Below are positions 1 to 8,062 of a stretch of 64,000 bases of DNA, in pieces; position 1 is the first letter of the stretch, and every line of letters begins with the position of its first letter. The DNA is from an uncultured bacterium (GTDB taxonomy: Bacteria > Bacteroidota > Bacteroidia > Bacteroidales > Bacteroidaceae). The notes under the pieces were generated by a model that made no database searches, was not told the DNA's origin, and saw only the letters and a program-made list of their open reading frames with translations. Location of the stretch: NCBI GenBank assembly GCA_905214795.1, contig CAJMNM010000002.1, forward strand, positions 124,001 to 188,000, given 5' to 3'. The translations under genes and the position numbers were made by a program.

Positions 1-1360
1 ACGTTGGATTGCGGAAAATATCTTTATAAGATGCACGGATACGCAAACCGATATGACTGAATGGCTTCCAGGACAGGCTGACTGCAGGAGAGAGTCTGTG
101 ACGGTCTGCTGCCGCTTCGCCTAATTCTACAGTTTCTGTGATATATGTATTGAGTAATGAGCCGGTTAGGGTCAGGTTCTGGTAAGAATATCGTGCAGCC
201 AGTACACTGAGTAGTGTATAACGGCGTGGGTACTGACATTTTATCAGATTGTCACTCAGATAATTGTATGCAAAATCTTGTGAGAAGGACAATTGGAGAT
301 TTTTGAAAACTTCTCCCCAAAGAACTGCCGATAAATAGGTCTCGGTCTGACGGTAACGGTTATCCGTAATGCCCGAAGATTCATTGTTGTAATCACGTGT
401 CCAACTATAATTGTATTTTCCCAGAACTTTTAGTTTCAAACGTTTGTCAAAACGATTCTCGTACAGAATTTGTCCGAAGTAATTTTTATCGTATAGCCGT
501 TCTGCTGCGTAGGGATTGTCGTAAATAACGCTGCCGGGAAGACCACGCTCGGAGTCAAATAAATAAGCTTTTATCTTTAAACTTTGTTTATTGGTAATAT
601 TAGCATAATAGGTTGCTTCAGCACGTATGGTTTGTATGTCGCTGTTATTACGTTTGCCGTTAATCAGAACATTACCGTTACGCATGGTAAATGGATAGTT
701 GCCGTCAGCACGTAAATAATCACCATACAGTGATAGACTTTGTTTCTGTCCAAGTTTTTGGCAGTAGAGTAGAGACGGATTAACCATGCCGTAAGAGCCT
801 GCTTTTACCAATGCGTTAAGTTGAAAGTTTCTGGCATCGAATAGAGGTTGCGAAGTTTCTATATGCAGTACACCGGCTGATGCAAACAGACGGGCACTTT
901 GATAGATATCGTCACTTTGGCCGATAGTCATGGATAATCGTGATACGTTTGCCAGAGAAAATCTGGAGATATCAACTTGGCCGGACTGGCAGTCGCCAAT
1001 TGTTACGCCATCATAACTTACTCCTGTGTGTTGAGCACCCATACTACGTACAGAAATAGTTTTCAAGCCACCGATGCCTCCGTAATCTTTAATGCTGACA
1101 CCGGAAAAATGGCGTACGGCATCGGCAACATCGAGCGCTCCCATGCGTTCCAGTTGAGGCTTCTCTATGGTTTGAAGTGGTGCGGCAGCAATTAAATCCT
1201 GTGGGATGCGTTTAGCTTTTACTGTAATATCTGGAATCAGGCGAGTGGAGTCTTGTTTGCTGATGTCCAAATTGTTTTGTGCTGATACATTTATGTGTAT
1301 CGCACAACCGCACACCATAAAGTATAAGCCTGCAATGTGGCTTTGATACTTTCTGTTCAT
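1..1360 (-). CDS. TonB-dependent outer-membrane receptor, BtuB-like (3' part outside window)
   Basis: Reading the minus strand from the ATG at 1360 gives an uninterrupted frame of about 453 codons that leaves the window at position 1. It begins with a signal peptide, then a short linker and a plug domain (ITVKAKRIP, LERMGALDVADAVRHFSGV, GGIGGLKTISVRSMG, SYDGVTIGDCQ), followed by alternating aromatic beta-barrel strands. This is the layout of TonB-dependent receptors. The gene lies directly behind a cobalamin riboswitch, so its cargo is most likely cobalamin or a corrinoid, taken across the outer membrane with TonB-ExbBD energy. The plug fold is seen; the substrate is inferred from the riboswitch. 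The C-terminal barrel cannot be checked here. Confidence 0.9.
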   Translation of the reverse strand, partial: MNRKYQSHIAGLYFMVCGCAIHINVSAQNNLDISKQDSTRLIPDITVKAKRIPQDLIAAAPLQTIEKPQLERMGALDVADAVRHFSGVSIKDYGGIGGLKTISVRSMGAQHTGVSYDGVTIGDCQSGQVDISRFSLANVSRLSMTIGQSDDIYQSARLFASAGVLHIETSQPLFDARNFQLNALVKAGSYGMVNPSLLYCQKLGQKQSLSLYGDYLRADGNYPFTMRNGNVLINGKRNNSDIQTIRAEATYYANITNKQSLKIKAYLFDSERGLPGSVIYDNPYAAERLYDKNYFGQILYENRFDKRLKLKVLGKYNYSWTRDYNNESSGITDNRYRQTETYLSAVLWGEVFKNLQLSFSQDFAYNYLSDNLIKCQYPRRYTLLSVLAARYSYQNLTLTGSLLNTYITETVELGEAAADRHRLSPAVSLSWKPFSHIGLRIRASYKDIFRNPT

Positions 1361-1431
1361 TCTTAAAAGTTTAATTATAAAATTGCATGATCTTGCTGTT
1401 CATTCCTCGAGAACGCAAGCACGGCTTTTTG

Positions 1432-1612
1432 TCTTGCAGGTCTTCTGACTTACTTCGGTATTGCTTGGCCTTCCCGTCTTTTATTTTATTTAAAAGTCAG
1501 TGGCAATGGTAGTTAAGCAAATGCCATAATGAAGCTTACAGCAGCGGGACTGTTCAGGACTTTCACCTGATTCCCTTTTCATTCGCATCCTCGCAATGGA
1601 GGTATGTGAAAC
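1432..1612 (-). ncRNA. Cobalamin (adenosylcobalamin) riboswitch
   Basis: On the minus strand, the segment contains the conserved B12-element blocks in order: GGGAATCAGGTGAAAGTCC, then CAGTCCCGCTGCTGTAAG, then GCCACTG, then GGGAAGGC, and finally GTCAGAAGACCTGC (the 3' B12 box). It sits in the leader of the TonB receptor that starts at 1360. In this class, ligand binding represses expression, so the receptor should be made when cobalamin is scarce. The boundaries are approximate. Confidence 0.95.
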
Positions 1613-1621
1613 AAGACGCGA

Positions 1622-1629
1622 CAAAGATA
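1622..1629 (-). promoter_or_regulatory. -7 promoter element before the riboswitch
   Basis: The minus-strand octamer TATCTTTG matches the Bacteroidales -7 consensus TAnnTTTG exactly. It lies just upstream of the riboswitch, which places the start of transcription near 1615. I see no clear -33 TTTG. Confidence 0.65.
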
Positions 1630-1771
1630 CATATATTTTTTAAGCTTTGAAAGAGTTGCTTGTATTTTTGTATTGGATAGGATTGTTTGATTTGTTTTTC
1701 TCTTGATAAACACAAGGGGGAAAAAGTCTCTTTTAGTGATAAATACATTTAAGTATCTGGCAATTAATTAT

Positions 1772-1804
1772 AAAAAAACGAGGAAGAAAATTTTCTTCCT
1801 CGTT
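1772..1804 (-). terminator. Rho-independent terminator
   Basis: A near-continuous palindrome (AACGAGGAAGAAAA and its complement, 1777-1804) is followed on the minus strand by a run of seven T. It lies 37 bp past the stop of the TPR gene at 1841-3232 and closes that transcript. Confidence 0.85.
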
Positions 1805-1840
1805 GAATTAATTTTGTAGAGAATATTTTACTTTGATTTT

Positions 1841-3232
1841 TTATTTGCCTCCACCTTTCCAGAAGTTTTCCAGTTTTTCCTGTTTAGCTTTGGCTGCTTG
1901 ATATTCTGCATTCTGACGTTCAATTTCAGCATTCTTTTGTTTTACATCAAGAATAGCTGTCTTTAAACGGTTTGCAGAACCTGAGATACTGACATCTTCT
2001 TGTGCAGCTTTGTTGCAACATGCAATGGCATCATTGAATCTTTTTTGCTTAGCATATATTTTTGCACGCAAAAGATTAGCTTTTCCTGAAATTGCAGGAT
2101 TGAAACCAACGGCCTTTTCCAGATAACTGAAAGCTTTCTCGTCATCGTTATTCTTTGTCAGAGCATTAGCGATTTTCAGTGAAATGGCCGCTTTGTTCTG
2201 ATCTGTAGAGCACAACTCGAGGGCTTTATCGTAATATTGGATTGATTCTGCTACTTTACCTTCTTTAGAATATTTCTGAGCTGTACCGATGGCAGATTCA
2301 TAGCTAGGTTCAATGTTATATGCGTATTCAGCAGCTTTGAAATAAATGTCTGTATCATCACAATCATTGGCAGATAATAATACAAGTGCAGTTTTCAAAT
2401 ATTGCAGATTGGTTTTGTTTTCTTCAATCTTAGGACCGAATATTGCAATTAACTGTTCACGATTGGCAGCTTTAGATTGAGCGAACATTGTTTCAATATG
2501 ATTTAATGTCGGGTCATATTGTGCAACTATTTTTTGTGCTGATACAGAGTCGCTGGCTTCATTGGCTAAACTTAACATCTTTTCGCATGCTTCACGACTT
2601 TCCATGTAATCCTGTAAGAACTGTTCGCGGAATGCGATGCTGTCAGTCATATACTTTTGATATGAGATTTCGAAGAATTTGTCCAATACGAAACCAGGAA
2701 CTTCTTTTGCACCGTCTGCGTTTATCAGGTCTATGGCTTCACGAAATCTTTTGTAAGCATTGTCTAAAGAGTAATCGTCAGCTAAACCTACACCATAGTA
2801 TGCGTAATCGAATGCTTTGCGAGCAAGAATATCACCTTTAGTTGCTCGGCTTCTGGGCTTTGTGAATGAGTTGAGAGCATCAAGATTGGTGAGACGGGTG
2901 TCATATAAGTTCATTAACTGGTTGAAATATTCTTTTTTCTTATTGACATCCTGTTCGCTGCATAATACATTTGCTAATATTGCAGCACCATAGGCATAAG
3001 TACTTACTTCTGCGCAGGGCGCTTTATCAAATACTGCTTTCCATGGTTCGTATGCACTCTTATAATCTTTTGCTTTATAATAATCTTTATAAAGAACAAT
3101 ATTGCCCAAAGTTCTGATACTGTCTTCACCGTGTCCGATACGATCATATACAGTAGTTCCTTCATATTGGGCAAATGACGGAATCGTCATAGCCGTAAGG
3201 CTTAATGCAATAGAAATTTTTTTGAAGTTCAT
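1841..3232 (-). CDS. Exported TPR-repeat protein
   Basis: 463 residues with a cleavable signal peptide ending near SFAQ (residue 22). The second half has tetratricopeptide-like helices (for example EGKVAESIQYYDKALELC, DDEKAFSYLEKAVGFNP, KRFNDAIACCNKA) and a short charged coiled-coil tail rich in Gln, Glu and Lys. TPR proteins of this kind are periplasmic scaffolds; the partner is unknown. It is monocistronic, with an exact -7 element upstream (3320-3327) and a terminator behind. I do not recognise a specific named family, and the function is unassigned. Confidence 0.85.
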   Translation of the reverse strand: MNFKKISIALSLTAMTIPSFAQYEGTTVYDRIGHGEDSIRTLGNIVLYKDYYKAKDYKSAYEPWKAVFDKAPCAEVSTYAYGAAILANVLCSEQDVNKKKEYFNQLMNLYDTRLTNLDALNSFTKPRSRATKGDILARKAFDYAYYGVGLADDYSLDNAYKRFREAIDLINADGAKEVPGFVLDKFFEISYQKYMTDSIAFREQFLQDYMESREACEKMLSLANEASDSVSAQKIVAQYDPTLNHIETMFAQSKAANREQLIAIFGPKIEENKTNLQYLKTALVLLSANDCDDTDIYFKAAEYAYNIEPSYESAIGTAQKYSKEGKVAESIQYYDKALELCSTDQNKAAISLKIANALTKNNDDEKAFSYLEKAVGFNPAISGKANLLRAKIYAKQKRFNDAIACCNKAAQEDVSISGSANRLKTAILDVKQKNAEIERQNAEYQAAKAKQEKLENFWKGGGK

Positions 3233-3319
3233 ATTTTATATTTTAGGTTTTTAAATTCTAACTCAATTAGTTATAGGAACTTTGGGGTATTTCAATCTTT
3301 ATTTACCCTTTATTCTCTG

Positions 3320-3327
3320 CAAAAATA
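3320..3327 (-). promoter_or_regulatory. -7 promoter element of the TPR gene
   Basis: Minus-strand TATTTTTG, an exact TAnnTTTG match, about 88 bp before the ATG at 3232. The divergent ilvA-like gene starts at 3496, so both transcripts originate in this gap. Confidence 0.55.
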
Positions 3328-3495
3328 CAAAATATTATTGACTTAATTCATTTCAGGTAGCGAAATTTATGTTTTTAGATTTATGCAAGATATAAAATCA
3401 TTCTATAACATTTCAAAATCATGTAAAAATAGATATAGGGTTATGTGAGTATTCTCATATTTTTTTTGTTATTTTGTGCCATAAAACAAATTAGA

Positions 3496-4686
3496 ATGAA
3501 TTTAGATAACTTTTATAAGGCGCGTTATGAACTGGCAAAGGTCATACGACGGACAGATTTGATTTTTGCTCCTAAAATCAATCCTGAATGTGAGATTTAT
3601 CTGAAACCGGAAAATCTTCAGGTAACAGGTTCATTTAAACTTCGTGGTGCTTGTTATAAAATATCACAGTTGAGTGATGAGGAAAAGGCGAAAGGTGTGA
3701 TAGCATGTTCGGCTGGTAATCATGCTCAAGGAGTTGCTCTTGGAGCATCGCAACATGGTATTAAAGCTTTGATTTGTCTGCCGGAAGGAGCGCCAATCAG
3801 TAAAGTTGAGGCGACTCGGCGTTTGGGGGCAGATATTTGTCTGGTTCCAGGGGTTTATGATGATGCATATAATCGGGCAATAGAGCTGCGTGACAGCATG
3901 GGATATACTTTCATTCATCCTTTTGATGATGAAAATGTTATAGCTGGACAAGGAACAATCGGATTAGAGCTTTTGGAACAGTTACCCGAAGTCGAGGCGG
4001 TAATTGTACCGATAGGGGGAGGTGGATTAATCAGTGGGGTGGCATATGCCATTAAAACTTTGAATCCCAAAATTAAAGTATATGGTGTTCAGGCTAATGG
4101 AGCACCAAGTATGTTGCAAAGTCTGGAGCATCATCACGTGGAGCGTTTAAGTAGTGTTGCAACAATTGCTGACGGAATAGCTGTGAAAGAGCCGGGTGAA
4201 TTGACTTATGATATTTGCAGTCATTATTTAGATGGAGTGGTCACTGTTACTGAAGATGAAATATGTGCAGCTATTTTGGCTTTGATAGAGCAGCATAAAC
4301 TTATTGCTGAAGGAGCGGGGGCTGTCAGTGTGGCTGCGGCCATGTTCAATAAACTTCCAATTAAGGGAAAAAAGACCATTTGTCTTGTGAGTGGTGGTAA
4401 CATCGATGTGACGATTTTGAGTCGCGTAATTAATCGCGGTTTGTCTAAGAGCGGAAGAATTTGTACTTTGGTTGTGGAACTTGATGATAAACCTGGACAA
4501 TTGCTTGAAGTTAGTCAGGTCGTGGCTTCTTTAGGTGGAAATGTTATCAGTGTTCATCATGAAAGAAATGACTATACAAGTAATGTTACGGCATGTCAGT
4601 TACGTGTACAGGTTGAGACCCGAAATGCCGAACATGTAAAAGAAATAAAAAAGGCCTTGAAAGATAAAGGCTTGAATTTACTATAA
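3496..4686 (+). CDS. ilvA: Threonine ammonia-lyase (threonine dehydratase) with ACT domain
   Basis: 396 residues. It converts threonine to 2-oxobutyrate and ammonia with pyridoxal phosphate, the first step toward isoleucine. Seen: the PLP-lysine motif GSFKLRGA, the substrate loop SAGNHAQGVA, the glycine-rich phosphate loop PIGGGGLISG, and a C-terminal ACT-like regulatory domain from about residue 325 (LVVELDDKPGQLLEVSQVV). The length fits the single-ACT class. I chose the ATG at 3496; a GTG at 3445 would add an atypical hydrophobic N-terminus. ridA follows 12 bp downstream and removes the reactive enamine/imine product. Biosynthetic and catabolic (tdcB-like) roles cannot be separated by reading. 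Confidence 0.92.
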   Translation: MNLDNFYKARYELAKVIRRTDLIFAPKINPECEIYLKPENLQVTGSFKLRGACYKISQLSDEEKAKGVIACSAGNHAQGVALGASQHGIKALICLPEGAPISKVEATRRLGADICLVPGVYDDAYNRAIELRDSMGYTFIHPFDDENVIAGQGTIGLELLEQLPEVEAVIVPIGGGGLISGVAYAIKTLNPKIKVYGVQANGAPSMLQSLEHHHVERLSSVATIADGIAVKEPGELTYDICSHYLDGVVTVTEDEICAAILALIEQHKLIAEGAGAVSVAAAMFNKLPIKGKKTICLVSGGNIDVTILSRVINRGLSKSGRICTLVVELDDKPGQLLEVSQVVASLGGNVISVHHERNDYTSNVTACQLRVQVETRNAEHVKEIKKALKDKGLNLL

Positions 4687-4698
4687 ACAAATAATTTT

Positions 4699-5073
4699 AT
4701 GAAAGCATTACACACAAATTTGGCGCCTGCTGCTATTGGTCCATACAGTCAGGCTATTGAGGTAAACGGTTTTGTTTTTGCATCTGGTCAGATTCCAATC
4801 GACCCGGCAACAGGACAGTTTGTAGAAGGAGGAATTAAGGAGCAGACTCGTCAGGCTTTAACTAATGCTTCACGTATTATGGAAGAAGCGGGTATTGATT
4901 TGAGCCATGTAATTAAGACTACTGTATTTTTAGCAGATATGGCTGATTTTGCTGCTATGAACGAGGTTTATGCAACTTTCTTCAAAGAACCGTATCCGGC
5001 TCGTTCTGCTGTTGCTGTGAAGGCATTGCCAAAAGGTGCATTAGTTGAAGTTGAATGTATTGCGGCGAAATAA
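4699..5073 (+). CDS. ridA: RidA-family enamine/imine deaminase
   Basis: 124 residues, the standard length for the RidA/YjgF/UK114 family. Seen: the family pattern APAAIGPYSQAI near the N-terminus, FASGQIPIDP, and the C-terminal signature PYPARSAVAVKALPKGALVEVECIA containing the carboxylate-binding Arg. RidA hydrolyses 2-aminoacrylate and iminobutyrate released by PLP enzymes such as threonine ammonia-lyase. The gene sits 12 bp behind exactly that enzyme, so the two are almost certainly cotranscribed and functionally paired. Confidence 0.95.
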   Translation: MKALHTNLAPAAIGPYSQAIEVNGFVFASGQIPIDPATGQFVEGGIKEQTRQALTNASRIMEEAGIDLSHVIKTTVFLADMADFAAMNEVYATFFKEPYPARSAVAVKALPKGALVEVECIAAK

Positions 5074-5124
5074 AAATTTAGCTGATAGAATGCAAACTGT
5101 CTTTAAAAGGCAGCATCATTATAA

Positions 5125-5162
5125 AATAAAGGGGGCAGCTTTTGGGCTGCCCCCTTTATTTT
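5125..5162. terminator. Bidirectional terminator hairpin
   Basis: AATAAAGGGGGCAGC pairs with its complement across a short TTTTG loop. A-rich and T-rich flanks on both sides let it end both the ilvA-ridA transcript and the converging minus-strand lipoprotein operon. Confidence 0.9.
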
Positions 5163-5169
5163 ATATATG

Positions 5170-5376
5170 TTAGTCATAACTTTCATAATGAGTGACCTCA
5201 GGTTTTTCTATACCGGATAATTCGAATAAAGGACATAATTTTTTCGCTTCTGCTACGAAGCGTTCGTTTTGCATAAGCATACATTCGCATATTATCGGAT
5301 TGTTCATCCATTGCATGAATCGTCCATGTTTACAATGAATGCATTGTATCATGCCGGAATTTTTAACGCTTGCCAT
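5170..5376 (-). CDS. Small cysteine-rich hypothetical protein
   Basis: 68 residues with CIHC at about 12-15 and CEC at about 30-32 plus a further Cys, which could hold a metal, although no known zinc-finger family is recognised. Its start overlaps the end of the upstream lipoprotein gene by 14 nt, so translation is probably coupled, and a shared terminator follows. No signal peptide or membrane segment is evident. Function unknown; the overlap and position are the main evidence that it is real. Confidence 0.6.
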   Translation of the reverse strand: MASVKNSGMIQCIHCKHGRFMQWMNNPIICECMLMQNERFVAEAKKLCPLFELSGIEKPEVTHYESYD

Positions 5377-6004
5377 GTTTGTTCGGATTTACCGGATAGA
5401 ATGTTTCCTTGTTTTGAGAATGAGCATACTGTACCGTCATTGAATCTAGTGTTAAGGATATGATATCAATGGTATCGCTCTTTATCGGTCGATTACTCTC
5501 TTTCGGGATATTTAGTAAGACGAGTTTGCAATTATAAAGTTCCCATTTATTATATTGACAGGAATCTTTTTCATTTATTGGTTTAATATCTCCGTTGATT
5601 ATCAGGTGCATTCCTTTTGAAGAATTACTGGAAGATTGCCAACTGCGCATCAGCTGGTTGACATTTAATGCAATTGCAACACTCTGACTGTCTTGTGAAG
5701 TAACAAGTGCATATTGGTCTGTATAGTTAGCTATTTCCCCTAGTATGATTCCGTCTTTGCCTGTTGATTCATCTGTTTTATTGAGTTCCAGCGTATCGCC
5801 TTGGTTTGTGATAAATTCAAGGCAACTCATGCCTGTACCTTCGCCAAGATGCCCGTATACTGCTTCATCTGCAGGATAAACGACAGAACTGTCATTTTGT
5901 TCTTGGGCGGAACTTTCCTCTTTGTTTTGATTATTTTTACAACTGAAGAATGTTGTGGAGGTAATGCCGCTGAACAATACGAAAAGAATCAGACTTTTTT
6001 TCAT
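5363..6004 (-). CDS. Hypothetical lipoprotein
   Basis: 213 residues beginning with a lipoprotein signal peptide whose lipobox ends TTFFSC (Cys about 22), followed by an Asn/Glu/Ser-rich linker. The rest is a soluble beta-rich domain (GHLGEGTGMSCLEFI, KDGIILGEIANYTDQYALV, KGMHLIINGDI) resembling small lipocalin-like Bacteroidales lipoproteins, but I cannot name a family with confidence. An exact -7 element lies 33 bp upstream (6037-6044). First gene of a two-gene unit with the small Cys protein. Confidence 0.75.
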   Translation of the reverse strand: MKKSLILFVLFSGITSTTFFSCKNNQNKEESSAQEQNDSSVVYPADEAVYGHLGEGTGMSCLEFITNQGDTLELNKTDESTGKDGIILGEIANYTDQYALVTSQDSQSVAIALNVNQLMRSWQSSSNSSKGMHLIINGDIKPINEKDSCQYNKWELYNCKLVLLNIPKESNRPIKSDTIDIISLTLDSMTVQYAHSQNKETFYPVNPNKHGKR

Positions 6005-6036
6005 ATTTCGGTATGTTATATGTTTATATATACAGA

Positions 6037-6044
6037 CAAATATA
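6037..6044 (-). promoter_or_regulatory. -7 promoter element of the lipoprotein operon
   Basis: Minus-strand TATATTTG matches TAnnTTTG exactly. The predicted start of transcription is about 25 nt before the ATG at 6004. Confidence 0.6.
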
Positions 6045-6107
6045 CTAAAAATTCAAAAAATAGCATATATATTTAGTTTTTTATTTAATTCGTATAACTT
6101 TGTTATC

Positions 6108-6115
6108 TAATTTTG
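6108..6115 (+). promoter_or_regulatory. Candidate -7 element(s) of the metallopeptidase-exchanger unit
   Basis: TAATTTTG at 6108-6115 and TAACTTTG at 6095-6102 both match TAnnTTTG, 55-70 bp before the ATG at 6171. Which one is used cannot be told; neither has a clear TTTG at the right -33 distance. Confidence 0.45.
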
Positions 6116-6170
6116 TGTCGTTTGGCACAGATTTTGATAGGAAAATGATATAAACCATTAGTATTTTAAT

Positions 6171-6848
6171 ATGTTATATTGGATTATTTTTATTGGCGTG
6201 GCTGTCTTGAGTTGGATAGTTCAAGCGAATTTGCAGAGTAAGTTTAAAAAGTATTCTAAGATTCCCATTGCTGGGGGTATGACAGGACGTGACGTAGCAG
6301 AAAAAATGTTACGTGACAACGGTATTTATGATGTGAAAGTGGTTAGTACTTCCGGTTCTTTGACAGACCATTATAATCCACTTACAAAAACAGTAAATTT
6401 AAGTGAGGATGTATACGGAACATGTAGTGTCGCTGCTGCTGCCGTTGCGGCTCATGAATGTGGACATGCCGTACAGCACGCACATGCCTATGCGCCATTA
6501 AAGTTGCGTAGTGCGCTAGTTCCGGCTGTTTCTTTTGCTTCAAATTGGGTTCAGTGGATTATTTTAATAGGAATGTTTACTATTTATACATTTCCTGGTA
6601 TCTTATTGGCGGGTATAGCCTTGTTTGCATTGACTACACTTTTTAGTTTTATCACGCTCCCTGTGGAAATCGATGCCAGTCGTCGGGCTGTAAATTGGTT
6701 GAGTGAGGCTGGTATTACTAATTATTCTAATCATTCTGCTGCAGTGTCTGCATTACGTTCAGCTGCTTATACCTATGTTGTAGCTGCTTTGGGATCGTTA
6801 GCTACATTGTTGTATTATGTGATGATTTATCTTGGTCGTCGCGAGTAA
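6171..6848 (+). CDS. YugP-type neutral zinc metallopeptidase, membrane-bound
   Basis: 225 residues. One N-terminal membrane helix, then a cytosolic-facing catalytic part with the zinc motif HECGH at residues 95-99, preceded by the family pattern TDHYNPLTKTVNLSEDVY. Three further hydrophobic helices follow, and a conserved EIDASRRA segment lies before the last of them. This is the layout of the YugP/DUF-type zinc peptidases, whose substrates are unknown. It is followed after 17 bp by a cation exchanger gene, so the two probably form an operon. Confidence 0.85.
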   Translation: MLYWIIFIGVAVLSWIVQANLQSKFKKYSKIPIAGGMTGRDVAEKMLRDNGIYDVKVVSTSGSLTDHYNPLTKTVNLSEDVYGTCSVAAAAVAAHECGHAVQHAHAYAPLKLRSALVPAVSFASNWVQWIILIGMFTIYTFPGILLAGIALFALTTLFSFITLPVEIDASRRAVNWLSEAGITNYSNHSAAVSALRSAAYTYVVAALGSLATLLYYVMIYLGRRE

Positions 6849-6865
6849 TATATAATTTAAATACG

Positions 6866-7834
6866 ATGTGGCTGAGTTTGATTAGTCTTATTGTCGGTAT
6901 CGTTTTAATTTTGTTCGGTGCCGACAAATTGACTGACGGTGCGACCGGATTGGCACGCCGTTTTAATGTGACAGAGTTGGTTATCGGGTTGACGGTAGTG
7001 GCTTTTGGTACTTCTTTACCGGAATTTGTTACTAGTTTTATGTCAACTTTGAAGGGGAGTAGCGATATTTCTATTGGTAATATTGTTGGAAGTAATATTT
7101 TCAACGTACTGATGATTGTGGGGTGTTCAGCTTGGTTGGCTCCTATTACTATAAGTAAAAGTACGTTGGCTAAGGATGTTCCGTTTGCTATATTGGCTTC
7201 ATTGGTGCTCATTGTAGTGTCAATGGATTGTGTACTGGATATGGGAACTCCTGATGTACTTTCTCGCACAGATGGTTTGGTTCTCTTAGGATATTTTGCC
7301 GTATTTATGGCCTATACCTATTTTATATCCCGTAATAAGGAAGCTGGGGAGCAAATGCAAAAACAGGCAGAACAAATTGCTCCAATGCCATACTGGAAAA
7401 TATTGCTTTTTATTGTTATAGGTTTGGCAGGTTTGGTTTTTGGTGGAAATCTTTTTGTTGATGGAGCGTCGGAAATTGCTTTGGCTATGGGGGTAAGCGA
7501 AACAATTGTTGGCTTAACCTTAGTTGCAGCGGGAACATCTCTACCAGAATTGGCTACATCTATGGTCGCAGCCCGTAAAGGTAGTTCTGCCATTGCTATA
7601 GGTAATGTTATAGGTAGCAATATTTTCAATATTTTCTTTGTAATGGGAATTTGTGCTGTGGTATCTCCTATGAAGGTAGGCAACATCTCTTATTTTGATT
7701 TAGGTATGATGTTGGTCAGCATGTTGATATTGTGGCTTTTTTCATTTACCAAACGTACAGTAGAACGATGGGAAGGCGTGACAATGGTGTTCGTTTATAT
7801 TGTTTATCTCGGTTATCTTATATATAATCTATAA
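6866..7834 (+). CDS. Calcium/sodium antiporter, CaCA (YrbG-like) family
   Basis: 322 residues with about ten membrane helices and the two inverted alpha-repeats typical of CaCA exchangers: GTSLPEFVTS with GNIVGSNIFNVL in the first half, and GTSLPELATS with GNVIGSNIFNIF in the second. The conserved Glu and Asn of these motifs bind the exchanged cations. Likely exports Ca2+ (or another cation) in exchange for Na+ or H+ across the inner membrane. Cotranscribed with the upstream metallopeptidase; a terminator follows. Confidence 0.92.
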   Translation: MWLSLISLIVGIVLILFGADKLTDGATGLARRFNVTELVIGLTVVAFGTSLPEFVTSFMSTLKGSSDISIGNIVGSNIFNVLMIVGCSAWLAPITISKSTLAKDVPFAILASLVLIVVSMDCVLDMGTPDVLSRTDGLVLLGYFAVFMAYTYFISRNKEAGEQMQKQAEQIAPMPYWKILLFIVIGLAGLVFGGNLFVDGASEIALAMGVSETIVGLTLVAAGTSLPELATSMVAARKGSSAIAIGNVIGSNIFNIFFVMGICAVVSPMKVGNISYFDLGMMLVSMLILWLFSFTKRTVERWEGVTMVFVYIVYLGYLIYNL

Positions 7835-7868
7835 ATATAGCAAATAATATTTTTCTTACTTAATAGTG

Positions 7869-7910
7869 AAAAGGAATGGAGGGGTGAATTTTAACTTCAT
7901 TCCTTTTTTA
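7869..7910 (+). terminator. Rho-independent terminator
   Basis: AAAAGGAATG pairs with CATTCCTTTT across a loop and runs into a T-rich tail, 35 bp past the exchanger stop. Confidence 0.8.
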
Positions 7911-7993
7911 TTATTTTATTTTCTAATGCCGAGCTTATACTGTGAAATAGATGAAAATCCGGTAAACAATGGTATGCTCCATTATATTTTCAC

Positions 7994-8001
7994 TAATTTT
8001 G
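7994..8001 (+). promoter_or_regulatory. -7 promoter element of the MATE gene
   Basis: TAATTTTG, exact TAnnTTTG, 61 bp before the ATG at 8063. No convincing -33 TTTG. Confidence 0.5.
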
Positions 8002-8062
8002 CATAATATAAACTGTAACCATAATATTTTAGAGGGCAGGAACCGAAATAAATTAGTCGGAT

